32,085 nucleotides of DNA from Flavobacterium tructae (GTDB lineage: Bacteria > Bacteroidota > Bacteroidia > Flavobacteriales > Flavobacteriaceae), in contig NZ_MUHH01000003.1 of assembly GCF_002217475.1 (NCBI RefSeq), positions 171,623 through 203,707 on the forward strand, read 5' to 3'. Below the pieces are notes generated by a model, which was not told the origin of the DNA, ran no database searches, and worked only from the letters and a program-made list of their open reading frames with translations. Positions 23,359 through 31,621 of this stretch are shown in pieces (the first letter of the stretch is position 1; each line of letters opens with the position of its first letter). Position numbers and translations under genes: made by a program.

Positions 23359-23778
23359 CTACTGTTCCACGTGAAACATAGCAATCTTTTCATCTTCTTT
23401 AGATCGCATTAACTCCGCTTCAGCATCACTTTTATCTTTATATCCACAGTAATGTAATATGCCGTGCGCTAAAACTCTCTTCAATTCTTCAGTAAAAGAA
23501 ACATTAAAATCTTTAGCATTATCTTCTACTCTTTCAACAGAAACAAAAATATCTCCGTTAAGTTCGTTTCCAACTGTATAATCAAAACTGATTATATCTG
23601 TTAACGTATCATGATTTAGATACTCTACATTAATCTTATGAAGATACTCATCATCACAAAAAATGTAATTTATCTCTCCTTCGTTTTTGTTTTCAGAAAC
23701 GATAACAGCACTTAACCAATCAGAAAAAGCTTGTTCGTTGTCTAAAGTAAATTCGGTTTCGTAATTAAAATTGATCAT
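23359..23778 (-). CDS. ybeY: Endoribonuclease YbeY (rRNA maturation factor)
   Basis: This 139-residue member of the UPF0054 family takes part in 16S rRNA 3'-end processing and ribosome quality control. The signature reads HGILHYCGYKDKSDAE (105-120). H105 and H109 are present, but the third metal-ligand His of the usual HGxLHLxGYDH motif is replaced by K114-D115, a form I believe is common in Bacteroidota. LTDIISFDY (59-67) is the other conserved block. Its ATG overlaps the stop of the DUF4175-type gene by 4 bases (ATGA), so the two are coupled. The last six codons (MFHVEQ) are encoded by a parS-like palindrome. Confidence 0.93.
   Translation of the reverse strand: MINFNYETEFTLDNEQAFSDWLSAVIVSENKNEGEINYIFCDDEYLHKINVEYLNHDTLTDIISFDYTVGNELNGDIFVSVERVEDNAKDFNVSFTEELKRVLAHGILHYCGYKDKSDAEAELMRSKEDEKIAMFHVEQ
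23364..23377. other. parS-like site 7, inside the ybeY coding end
   Basis: GTTCCACGTGAAAC lies in the last codons of ybeY and is read as F-H-V-E on the minus strand; 51 bases after site 6. Confidence 0.78.
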
Positions 23779-26700
23779 TTTGTATTAAAATATTCTTGAA
23801 CTTTTTGATTAAAATTCGAGCGCAAAGGTAGTGATTGTCTGTTTAATATCTCCACACTGTTTAAATATTCCAGTAACGAACTCGGCAATGCGTTTGTTCT
23901 GTTAGGAAATTCAGTCTTATTAGTTTCAGATTGACGCTTCGTATCTTGGCCTTGTTGTTGAACTGCGTTGTTTAATTTTAGTAATTCTTGTTGAATATTA
24001 AGAATACGCTGCAAGTTCTCATTCTTAAAACCTTTATTCAAAATTTGTTTTTCAGAAGCTTTCATCTGATCGATTACAGATTTACCTTGAGAATCTAATC
24101 CTTTTTTTGCAAGTTCTTTTTGCAAGGCTTCACGTAATTTTACTTGTTCTTTGTAAATTTCCATGATTGCTTCAGCATCTCCTTCTCCATCATTGTCCTT
24201 CATCTGCCCATTACTTTGACCTCCATTTTTATTTCCCTGACCCGTTTTACCATCACCGTTTTTACCTTTACCATCCTTACCATTACTTTCTTTGCCTTCA
24301 CCATTTTTTCCTTCGCCCGGTTTATCCCCAGGTTTTTCTCCTGATTTATCCCCAGGTTTATCTCCCGGTTTACTACCCGACTTCATCCCTTCTTTCATCT
24401 TATCTCCTAAACCTTTTTGTTTTTGGATAATATCCGGTAATTGCATTCCTTGTCCATCACCCGGTTTTGGTTTTCCAGATCCCGGCTTCGACATAGACAT
24501 CTGCATATTATTTAATAAATCACTCAGAAAATCTGCCAACTTATTTGCAGAGGAAACTGCATACTGCTGATGCGATACTCCTTTTGGAACCTGAACATCG
24601 CTTAAACTTTCAATAGCTTTATCAATATTGTACAGTACATTTCCAATTTCTTTGGTTACATCTTCGGCGACTTTAGGGTTACGAAGTGATAAAGCAAACA
24701 AACTGTCATCCACATATCTGAACTGTTGTTTCAAATTTTGTTGAATTTTAATGTTCTTCGTATACGCTGACGAACCCAATTTCATTGTTCTAAATTGTTT
24801 CATTACATCTTCCTGCGACAAAGAATAGGCTAAAAGATTATCCAGAATCTGACGAAGCATAGCAACATCTTCTTCCATTTGTTCTTGTTCTCCACCTTCC
24901 ATACCGGCATCCATTTGTTCTGCCATACTTTTCATTTTTTTAGCAGCACTCTTTTGCTTAGGTTTGGCTGATGCCGAATTCTTTTTACTCAATTCTTCTG
25001 AAGCTTTCTGCAAATCATTCTTCACCTCTTTCTCCTTTGAAGCATCATTCGGAATGTCTAGTGGAGCTTTTAATGTTTTGTTTTCTTCTTTCAGATTCTT
25101 TAAATCTTCTTGAATTTTATCAAACTCTTTATTGATATCTTCTTGTTTGTCCTGTGTATTTTCTTTGTCTTTATTTGAAAGCTGCTCTTGTTTTTCTGCA
25201 AGCTTGTTTAACTTTTCAGCAACTTGTTCTGCTTTCTTGGATACATAAAAACGCTTTGTCAATTCAACCAATTGTTCTAAATTACGGGATTGGTTTTTAC
25301 TAATCTGTTTGAATTTTTCCATCTTATCAAACAGATCTTCGCTATTCAACTTGTCATTTAGATTCTTCAATTCCTCCATTAACTTCTGGTTTTTTTCCAG
25401 ATCCTTTTCAGCATTGTCCAATCTCTTTTGCAAATCTTCAGCTGTTTTATCTTTCTTATCCGATTGAAATTTGTCCAGATTTTTATTCATCTTCTCTGTA
25501 AATTGTTTCATCAATTCGTCTTGTTGTTTCTGACGCTTGATAAAATCATTTACTTTTTGCTGATCTTTAAACTCTAAATTCTCTTTCTCTTTTCCGGCTT
25601 TCTGAATCTTGTCCATCTCAGAAAACTGTTTCGTTTGATTCTTTAAAGACTTCTCCAAACTATTAATATTCTCATTCTGCTGTTGCAATTCCTGATCATG
25701 AATTTCATCAGTGGTAGCCACACGATCAGAAAATACAGAAGACTTTGTACTTTTAAAACCATGTGGTGCATCGTTATCAAAAACTTCAAAATAGTATTCA
25801 TAAGATACTCCCTCCTGCACTGCCAGATTACTAGGAAAGTTAAAAACGAACTGATCAAATACTCCTGATTTCACAGGTATTGTTCCACGCTTGGCAGTGT
25901 TGGGTTTGTTTCTTTCATAATACACAACCTGTAATTTAGACAAACCATAATCATCGCCTAACCTGCCCAGAACATAATTTTTATCTAACTTCAAACTATC
26001 CGGAGCTGGTGCAACATGAATTGATGGGTGCTGATCTTTGATCACTGAGAGCTGATAATCCAGTTTTTCGTAGTTTTTGACCTTATTATTCGAGGTAAGA
26101 ATTTGATATTCTGTATTTTGACTGATACTTTTAGCCAATTTAAACTCATTTTGGTCTCTATTAAACTTAAAAATTGAATTTTCGCCCTTCCAAACGATCT
26201 CCTGAGTAGATTGTGTTTTCATTTTCCAGGTTACCAAAGTTCCTTCCGGCAGAATTGCATTACCTGTTCCCTGAATAATTTCTGCTTTCTTTTTTAAGTA
26301 AGATGGAAAATTAAGTACCATCTCGAAGTTCGCAATTGATGGAACTGTGATCACTTTCAACTCGTATTCTTCTGATGAAACAGTATTACCTTCAAAAGAG
26401 AAAGAAACATTTTCAACTGGTTTTTCTACTTTGAATTCAAACTTTCCCGGTTGAGAAGATTCCATAAAATAACTTTCATTCCCTATATGAATCATCACAT
26501 TTTCGGGAACGATCTTACCTACAGATTCCATCTTGATAACAAAATCTTTGTTTTGTTCGGTTTGTAAATTCTGATTTAGAACAACAAATTTAAAAGGTGC
26601 CGGAGGTAAAAAGGTCGCATTAAAGTGCACTACTCTATTTAAACTTTGTGAAATAATAGTACTGTTTCCTGAAATATAAAACACGGCAAAAAGCAAAACC

Positions 26701-27185
26701 GGAACGATTGCTAATGGTAAATACTTTTTGTTGTTATTAAAATTAATAGCATTACCGAACGGAATCGGTTGTAAAGAATTGGCTTTTTGTTCTATTGAAG
26801 CCAGCATTAATTCTGAACTTTCGGCTGTATTTCCTGAAGCCGATAATTGCAAAAAGTTAGTCAGCTTATCACTTACTTCTGTGAAATGATTCCCAATAAT
26901 AGCCGAAGCCTGATTGTAATCTATTCCTTTTTGAAGTTTAAATAATTTAAAAACGGGAAATAAAATAAATCGAAACAAAAGAAAAACTTCTACTCCAACA
27001 AATAACCAAAATAATACGGTTCTTCCAAATGGTTTCAACCATAGAAAATACTCTATAAAAAGTGTAAAAAGAAAATACAATAATCCAAAACCAATAAAAA
27101 GAAGTCCTCCTTTTATCAATTCATTCGTATAATATTTTTTTATAAACGCTTCTAATTTTTGATATATGGCAGATGTTGTTTTCAA
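23775..27185 (-). CDS. Large DUF4175-type membrane protein with coiled coil
   Basis: This 1136-residue protein has two membrane helices near the N-terminus (~24-45, ~53-75) and a third at ~154-172. A beta-rich periplasmic-type region follows (~200-480). A very long Lys/Glu/Gln coiled coil comes next (~495-760), then a conserved helical part (MLRQILDNLLAYSLSQEDVM, MKLGSSAYTKNIKIQQNLKQ). A low-complexity Gly/Lys/Pro stretch (PGDKPGDKSGEKPGDKPGEG) and a closing helical domain (MKASEKQILNKGFKNENLQR) follow. This order matches the DUF4175 family of Bacteroidota, whose function is not established. It overlaps ybeY by 4 bases and probably heads the ybeY (and perhaps mnmG) transcript. It is divergent from gltX. 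Confidence 0.85.
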   Translation of the reverse strand: MKTTSAIYQKLEAFIKKYYTNELIKGGLLFIGFGLLYFLFTLFIEYFLWLKPFGRTVLFWLFVGVEVFLLFRFILFPVFKLFKLQKGIDYNQASAIIGNHFTEVSDKLTNFLQLSASGNTAESSELMLASIEQKANSLQPIPFGNAINFNNNKKYLPLAIVPVLLFAVFYISGNSTIISQSLNRVVHFNATFLPPAPFKFVVLNQNLQTEQNKDFVIKMESVGKIVPENVMIHIGNESYFMESSQPGKFEFKVEKPVENVSFSFEGNTVSSEEYELKVITVPSIANFEMVLNFPSYLKKKAEIIQGTGNAILPEGTLVTWKMKTQSTQEIVWKGENSIFKFNRDQNEFKLAKSISQNTEYQILTSNNKVKNYEKLDYQLSVIKDQHPSIHVAPAPDSLKLDKNYVLGRLGDDYGLSKLQVVYYERNKPNTAKRGTIPVKSGVFDQFVFNFPSNLAVQEGVSYEYYFEVFDNDAPHGFKSTKSSVFSDRVATTDEIHDQELQQQNENINSLEKSLKNQTKQFSEMDKIQKAGKEKENLEFKDQQKVNDFIKRQKQQDELMKQFTEKMNKNLDKFQSDKKDKTAEDLQKRLDNAEKDLEKNQKLMEELKNLNDKLNSEDLFDKMEKFKQISKNQSRNLEQLVELTKRFYVSKKAEQVAEKLNKLAEKQEQLSNKDKENTQDKQEDINKEFDKIQEDLKNLKEENKTLKAPLDIPNDASKEKEVKNDLQKASEELSKKNSASAKPKQKSAAKKMKSMAEQMDAGMEGGEQEQMEEDVAMLRQILDNLLAYSLSQEDVMKQFRTMKLGSSAYTKNIKIQQNLKQQFRYVDDSLFALSLRNPKVAEDVTKEIGNVLYNIDKAIESLSDVQVPKGVSHQQYAVSSANKLADFLSDLLNNMQMSMSKPGSGKPKPGDGQGMQLPDIIQKQKGLGDKMKEGMKSGSKPGDKPGDKSGEKPGDKPGEGKNGEGKESNGKDGKGKNGDGKTGQGNKNGGQSNGQMKDNDGEGDAEAIMEIYKEQVKLREALQKELAKKGLDSQGKSVIDQMKASEKQILNKGFKNENLQRILNIQQELLKLNNAVQQQGQDTKRQSETNKTEFPNRTNALPSSLLEYLNSVEILNRQSLPLRSNFNQKVQEYFNTK

Positions 27186-27240
27186 AATGAATCTCTTTTA
27201 TTTATAACCTATAAAAGTAGTAATTTTAATAATACCTTTT

Positions 27241-27272
27241 AAGATTCTAAGTTACTAAGACGCTAAGCTTTT
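27241..27272. repeat. Short intergenic CTAAG repeat
   Basis: TTCTAAG-TTACTAAG-ACGCTAAG-CTT is three tandem CTAAG units of 8 bases in the DUF4175/gltX divergent spacer. Similar words are scattered in Flavobacterium intergenic DNA, and the gltX terminator stem (28876-28913) uses the same word. Confidence 0.5.
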
Positions 27273-27322
27273 AGGAGGCAAAAATCTGAAATCGACATTC
27301 TAAAATCTAAAATCATAAACCG

Positions 27323-27330
27323 TATCTTTG
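27323..27330 (+). promoter_or_regulatory. Probable -7 box of gltX
   Basis: TATCTTTG is a perfect TAnnTTTG match, 17 bases before the ATG at 27348. No good -33 TTG is present at the expected distance. Confidence 0.45.
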
Positions 27331-27347
27331 CATCAAAATTTAAACAA

Positions 27348-28853
27348 ATGTCAAAGCAAGTTCGTGTGCGTTTTGCACCAAGTCCAACTGGACCATTACA
27401 TATTGGCGGTGTTCGTACTGCCCTATTTAATTATTTATTTGCAAAAAAACATAACGGTGTTTTTTATCTGAGAATTGAAGATACAGATCAGACTCGTTTT
27501 GTTCCAGGTGCTGAAGCTTATATTATGGAAGCACTGGAATGGTTAGGAATTGCTCCGGAAGAAACGGTTGGGAAAAATGAAAAATTTGGTCCGTACAGAC
27601 AAAGTGATCGTAAAGAAATATACCAAAAATATGCCGATCAGCTGATTCAGTCTGGCTGGGCATATTATGCATTTGATACTCCGGAAGCGCTGGATACACA
27701 CAGAAAGCAACACGAAGCTGAAGGAAAAACGTTTATATACAATCATCACAACCGTGAAAAGTTAGATACTTCTTTGGTAATTTCTGCCGATGAAGCTGCG
27801 TCAAGAATTGCCAATGGAGAACATTATGTCATTCGTTTTAAAACTCCGGTTGACGAAACTTTACATTTAAAAGATATTATTCGTGGTGATGTAAAATTTG
27901 AAACCAATTTATTGGATGATAAAGTATTATTCAAAAGTGACGGAATGCCAACGTATCACTTAGCCAATATTGTAGATGATCATTTGATGGAAACTTCACA
28001 TGTAATTCGTGGTGAAGAATGGCTTCCTTCTATGCCTCTTCACGTTTTATTGTACAGAGCTTTTGGCTGGGATGCTCCTGAATTTGCACATTTACCTTTA
28101 ATTTTAAAACCAATTGGAAATGGAAAATTATCTAAAAGAGACGGTGACAAATTAGGATTTCCTGTTTTTCCATTGGAATGGAAAACGGAAGAAGGTATTT
28201 CATCAGGATACAGAGAAAAAGGATTTTTCCCGGAAGCGGTTGTAAACTTCCTGGCTTTGTTAGGATGGAATGATGGAACAGACAAGGAAATATTTTCTTT
28301 AGAAGAATTAGTAGCCTCTTTTGATTTGAACAGAGTACATAAAGCGGGAGCAAAATTTGATCCTGAGAAAAATAAATGGTTCAACCATCAGCATCTTATC
28401 CAACAAAATGATGCCGATTTAGCAAAAAGCTTCTCTCCTATTTTAGAAGAAAAAGGCTTCTCGACTCCGCTCGAAGTGACAACTCGTATTGTATCACTTA
28501 TCAAAGAAAGAGCAAATTTCGTTTCAGAATTTTGGGATTTAACGGATTTCTTTTTTCAGGTACCAACGTCTTATGATGAAAAAGCAAGTAAAAACTGGAA
28601 GGAAGAGACACCTGCCTTAATGCAAGAATTAATTTCGGTTCTGGAAAATATTGAAGATTTTACTTCTGCCAATATTGAAACCATTGTAAAAGACTGGCTG
28701 ACTAAAAATGAAATTGGTATGGGGAAAGTCATGCAGCCCTTCAGACTTAGTTTGGTTGGAGCACTAAAAGGCCCTCACCTATTTGACATTGTTGAAATCA
28801 TTGGAAAAGAAGAAACTATTTCGAGAATTCAAAAAGCAATTTCAACTTTATAA
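27348..28853 (+). CDS. gltX: Glutamate--tRNA ligase
   Basis: This 501-residue class Ib synthetase charges tRNA-Glu. The HIGH-type signature is APSPTGPLHIGGVRTALFNY (10-29), RIEDTDQTR follows, and the KMSKS equivalent is KLSKRDG. SHVIRGEEWLPSMPLH is the usual active-site strand. The C-terminal anticodon-binding domain is complete (ending ISRIQKAISTL). The start MSKQVRVRFAPSPTG fits the family. It is divergent from the DUF4175-type gene and ends in a strong terminator. Confidence 0.97.
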   Translation: MSKQVRVRFAPSPTGPLHIGGVRTALFNYLFAKKHNGVFYLRIEDTDQTRFVPGAEAYIMEALEWLGIAPEETVGKNEKFGPYRQSDRKEIYQKYADQLIQSGWAYYAFDTPEALDTHRKQHEAEGKTFIYNHHNREKLDTSLVISADEAASRIANGEHYVIRFKTPVDETLHLKDIIRGDVKFETNLLDDKVLFKSDGMPTYHLANIVDDHLMETSHVIRGEEWLPSMPLHVLLYRAFGWDAPEFAHLPLILKPIGNGKLSKRDGDKLGFPVFPLEWKTEEGISSGYREKGFFPEAVVNFLALLGWNDGTDKEIFSLEELVASFDLNRVHKAGAKFDPEKNKWFNHQHLIQQNDADLAKSFSPILEEKGFSTPLEVTTRIVSLIKERANFVSEFWDLTDFFFQVPTSYDEKASKNWKEETPALMQELISVLENIEDFTSANIETIVKDWLTKNEIGMGKVMQPFRLSLVGALKGPHLFDIVEIIGKEETISRIQKAISTL

Positions 28854-28875
28854 ACAGAATTCCATTTAAAAATAG

Positions 28876-28917
28876 AAACGCTAAGTAACATCAAACAAAT
28901 GTTCTTAGCGTTTTTTT
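28876..28917 (+). terminator. gltX terminator
   Basis: AAACGCTAAG (28876-28885) pairs with CTTAGCGTTT (28904-28913). An inner AACAT/ATGTT extension closes an 8-base loop-side, and a T-run follows. Confidence 0.92.
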
Positions 28918-28986
28918 AATGTTTTAAAAATTTAAATTGGAAGAATATTCGTAATTTACAACATCAAAAACTAAATCATTATCACC

Positions 28987-29970
28987 ATGAACACAGCATT
29001 TATTATCATTTTAGTCCTGGCATTTTTTATACTAATGTCCTCCTTCTTTACCGTGAAACAACAATCGTCGGTAATTATAGAAAGATTTGGAAAATTTTTA
29101 AGCGTAAGAAATTCAGGATTGCAATTAAAAATTCCTTTGGTTGACCGATTGGCCGGACGTGTTAATCTTAAAATACAACAGTTAGATGTTATTATTGAAA
29201 CCAAAACCAGAGACAACGTTTTCATAAAAATGAAAGTTTCGGTACAATTTAAAGTTATTCAGGAAAAAGTATACGATGCTTTTTATAAGTTAGAATATCC
29301 ACACGATCAAATTACTGCTTATGTATTTGATGTGGTACGTGCCGAAGTTCCAAAACTAAAACTGGATGACGTTTTTGAAAGAAAAGATGATATTGCGATT
29401 GCCGTAAAAAGAGAATTGAATGAAGCGATGACCACTTATGGTTATGATATCATCAATACTTTGGTGACTGATATTGATCCTGACATTCAGGTAAAAAATG
29501 CCATGAACAGAATTAATGCTGCTGACAGAGAAAAAACTGCTGCTGAATTTGAAGCTGAAAGTTCCAGAATCAGAATCGTTGCAAAAGCAAAAGCCGAAGC
29601 CGAAAGTAAACGTTTACAAGGTCAAGGTATTGCAGATCAGCGTCGTGAAATTGCCAGAGGTCTTGTAGAAAGTGTTGAAGTTTTAAACAATGTTGGTATC
29701 AATTCTCAGGAAGCTTCTGCCCTAATTGTAGTAACACAACATTATGATACGTTACAGGCAATTGGTGCTGATGCCAATTCGAACCTAATCTTGTTACCAA
29801 ATTCTCCTCAAGCCGGAAGTGATATGCTCAACAATATGGTTGCTTCGTTTACAGCTTCTAACCAAGTTGGTGAAATGATGAAAAAAACGAACAAGAAAAT
29901 TGAAAAAATAAAACCAATCGAACCACAACAATCCGGTTATGAAGATGATATTCAACCGGAAATAAAATAA
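28987..29970 (+). CDS. SPFH/band-7 (stomatin-like) membrane protein
   Basis: This 327-residue protein has one N-terminal membrane helix (~4-22). The SPFH domain follows (~27-200: VKQQSSVIIERFGKFLSVRN, GLQLKIPLVDRL, DVVRAEVPKLKLDDVFERKD). An Ala/Glu-rich coiled coil comes next (~200-240: AEAESKRLQGQGIADQRREI). SPFH proteins of the QmcA/stomatin type form membrane scaffolds that often regulate proteases or membrane domains. There is no adjacent NfeD partner gene. It follows gltX after a terminator, so it is probably expressed separately. Confidence 0.92.
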   Translation: MNTAFIIILVLAFFILMSSFFTVKQQSSVIIERFGKFLSVRNSGLQLKIPLVDRLAGRVNLKIQQLDVIIETKTRDNVFIKMKVSVQFKVIQEKVYDAFYKLEYPHDQITAYVFDVVRAEVPKLKLDDVFERKDDIAIAVKRELNEAMTTYGYDIINTLVTDIDPDIQVKNAMNRINAADREKTAAEFEAESSRIRIVAKAKAEAESKRLQGQGIADQRREIARGLVESVEVLNNVGINSQEASALIVVTQHYDTLQAIGADANSNLILLPNSPQAGSDMLNNMVASFTASNQVGEMMKKTNKKIEKIKPIEPQQSGYEDDIQPEIK

Positions 29971-29980
29971 TTAACAAAAG

Positions 29981-30008
29981 AAAAAGAGGCTTATTTGCCT
30001 CTTTTTTT
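29981..30008. terminator. Bidirectional terminator overlapping the end of the DUF6327-like gene
   Basis: AAAAGAGGC (29982-29990), loop TTATTT, GCCTCTTTT (29997-30005) with A- and T-runs outside. The loop holds the stop codon of the minus-strand gene, and the right arm is coding. Confidence 0.85.
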
Positions 30009-30245
30009 CTTTATAAACCAATTGATAATATAGGGTAAAATGGATTGTAAAATTTGTGGATACGAATTAAAGAAATACTCTTTATAAGAAGAAAATACTC
30101 CGTTAATTACATTTTGCGGTGTTATAGACTCCTTAGTTTTTTGAAAACTTAATACTAATTTTTGGTAATTAATATCTTTCTCCAATTTCAGAATTTCTAA
30201 ATCTCTTTCGATTTCAGCGTACGATGAATATTTTTTTGTTTCCAT
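29991..30245 (-). CDS. Small DUF6327-like protein
   Basis: This 84-residue protein starts METKKYSSYAEIERDLEILK. The N-terminal half is helical and charged; residues ~62-78 (YPQILQSILPYIINWFIK) are hydrophobic and may associate with membrane. I recall it as the DUF6327-type protein that accompanies holin-like and YtxH genes in Flavobacteriia, with moderate certainty. It starts 2 bases after the holin-like gene stop, so the genes are an operon. Its last codons form one arm of the terminator. Confidence 0.75.
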   Translation of the reverse strand: METKKYSSYAEIERDLEILKLEKDINYQKLVLSFQKTKESITPQNVINGVFSSYKEYFFNSYPQILQSILPYIINWFIKKKRGK

Positions 30246-30247
30246 AA

Positions 30248-30598
30248 CTAATCATTAAAAAATATTTCTGAAAATTTCTCCAAAATTGGCCCTTCTACAA
30301 ACTTATCTTTTACAAAGAAAAGTAGTATTGTTGCCAAAAGATAGATCCCTCCTACTGTCAGAAATCCTAAAGTGTAACTTCCAAATAAATTACTAAAAGC
30401 GAATGCTGCTGCTACAGATCCAAAAAGTAATACCATTCCAACACACAATAATATCAAAGTAAACTTAAAAATCAGAGTGGTCGATTTCATTGCGACCTTA
30501 AAACCCCAAAGTTTATAGTAGGCCAAATGACTGTCGAGATAAATTTTAGCCTGATCCTGAATATTTTCAGTATTCTCTTTTAATTCTTCAAAAGCCAT
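30248..30598 (-). CDS. Holin-superfamily-III-like membrane protein
   Basis: I use the ATG at 30598 (MAFEELKENTENIQDQAKIY), which gives 116 residues. The frame opens at 30628, but that adds an unlikely MLLFLTKTTT extension. Two membrane helices (~37-62, ~72-97) are joined by a short Gly/Ser loop (FSNLFGSYTLG), with an amphipathic helix before them. This is the layout of proteins annotated as phage holin family (Holin-X type). There is no phage context, so it is most likely a cellular envelope protein linked to the neighbouring YtxH gene. Confidence 0.8.
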   Translation of the reverse strand: MAFEELKENTENIQDQAKIYLDSHLAYYKLWGFKVAMKSTTLIFKFTLILLCVGMVLLFGSVAAAFAFSNLFGSYTLGFLTVGGIYLLATILLFFVKDKFVEGPILEKFSEIFFND

Positions 30599-30621
30599 AG
30601 TTGTAGTTTTGGTTAAAAAAA

Positions 30622-30717
30622 GAAGCACAAAACCTATGATTTAAAAATTGTCATTTGGTTATTCTAAGAATAAAATAACCGAAACAATCCAACAAATCAT
30701 TCTAAGCTTTGTGCTTC
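30622..30717. repeat. Nested inverted repeat between the YtxH and holin-like genes
   Basis: Three concentric stems: GAAGCACAAA (30622-30631) with TTTGTGCTTC (30708-30717); ATGATTT (30636-30642) with AAATCAT (30694-30700); GGTTATT (30657-30663) with AATAACC (30674-30680). Together they fold ~96 bases into one long imperfect hairpin lying in the operon mRNA. Confidence 0.75.
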
Positions 30718-30724
30718 CGGATTA

Positions 30725-31051
30725 TTATTTCTGAAGTTTAGCGTTTTGTGCTTTTAAATCAGCCAGTTTAGTTTCTAAAAAACTAATTACTTCTTCTGTT
30801 TTATAACTCATATTTGAAAGCAGCTCTCCATAAGTTCCGTCTAAATTTTCTTTTGCATGTGTGAACTTTTCACGCAGTACTTCAGAACTTGCTGAAAGTG
30901 AATCTTTTAAATTATGCGCCGCATCATCTAAACCTTCTTTCAGTTTAGCACGAGTTTTAGATCCTTTATCAGGAGCAAATAAAATTCCAATCGCTGCACC
31001 AGCGGCCGCAGCACCTATAATTGCTGCTACAGTATTTAGATTCTTTGACAT
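30725..31051 (-). CDS. YtxH-domain protein
   Basis: This 108-residue protein has a single Ala/Gly membrane helix (~8-27, AAIIGAAAAGAAIGILFAPD), then the typical FAPDKGSKTR turn and a long charged helix (~35-108). YtxH proteins are general-stress-associated membrane proteins of unclear mechanism. It is first in the cluster with the holin-like and DUF6327-like genes; a 126-base spacer with a long nested hairpin separates it from the next gene. Confidence 0.88.
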   Translation of the reverse strand: MSKNLNTVAAIIGAAAAGAAIGILFAPDKGSKTRAKLKEGLDDAAHNLKDSLSASSEVLREKFTHAKENLDGTYGELLSNMSYKTEEVISFLETKLADLKAQNAKLQK

Positions 31052-31141
31052 AATATTTAATTTAAGTGATTAATAAAGGTACTCTTTTTTTAAACTATAA
31101 AATATTGACTTGATGTTATTTAATAAAAGTTAACACAAAAT

Positions 31142-31621
31142 TTAATATGCATAAGCTACCGCTTCATACTTTCCATCAGCTTTTTCAACAATACTCACAA
31201 ATGGATATCCATTTGAAGCCGATTTTGTTTTTATTCTCATAGCCGTCTGCTTCTGATTTGCAAGTGGCGACTCCCCTTTTGTCTTCGTTGATACTCCTGA
31301 AAAATTAGCCACCTGTTTCAAACCGGCTGTTTTCTCCTGAGGCAAAACGGTAACAAACTTGTAATCTGATTTAGAATCAACCAGAACTTTATCGGTTATT
31401 TTTTTTGTTTCTTTTGTTTCTTTATTGGTCAATTGTGAAACTGCGTACTTACTAATTTTCTGTTCTTCTCTACTCCCATCTAATGAATAATAAATTAAAT
31501 CATTTTCCTGTTTGATGAAATTAACATCCAATTGTTCTCCATTGTGTTTTGTAATTTGGTGTGTTTGACCAATTGCAAGATTTGCAAATAAAAACGACAG
31601 TGTAATAATAATATTTTTCAT
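31142..31621 (-). CDS. Exported protein of unknown function
   Basis: This 159-residue protein has a signal peptide (~1-18, ending AIGQ). The mature part starts with a small beta-rich module (ITKHNGEQLDVNFIKQENDL, YYSLDGSREEQKISKYAVSQ) that looks like a short beta-roll. A Lys/Thr-rich stretch and a C-terminal strand pair (GYPFVSIVEKADGKYEAVAY) follow. No known family is recognised. It lies upstream of the YtxH cluster on the same strand, 90 bases away, and is probably periplasmic. Confidence 0.72.
   Translation of the reverse strand: MKNIIITLSFLFANLAIGQTHQITKHNGEQLDVNFIKQENDLIYYSLDGSREEQKISKYAVSQLTNKETKETKKITDKVLVDSKSDYKFVTVLPQEKTAGLKQVANFSGVSTKTKGESPLANQKQTAMRIKTKSASNGYPFVSIVEKADGKYEAVAYAY

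Noticed and set aside
24144..24570. Plus-strand frames rich in Phe/Pro opposite the DUF4175-type gene
   Set aside because: They mirror the Lys/Gly/Pro low-complexity part of the true minus-strand gene.
30248..30598. Prophage lysis gene
   Set aside because: The holin-like protein sits with YtxH and DUF6327-like genes and no phage genes are near; the holin label reflects topology only.
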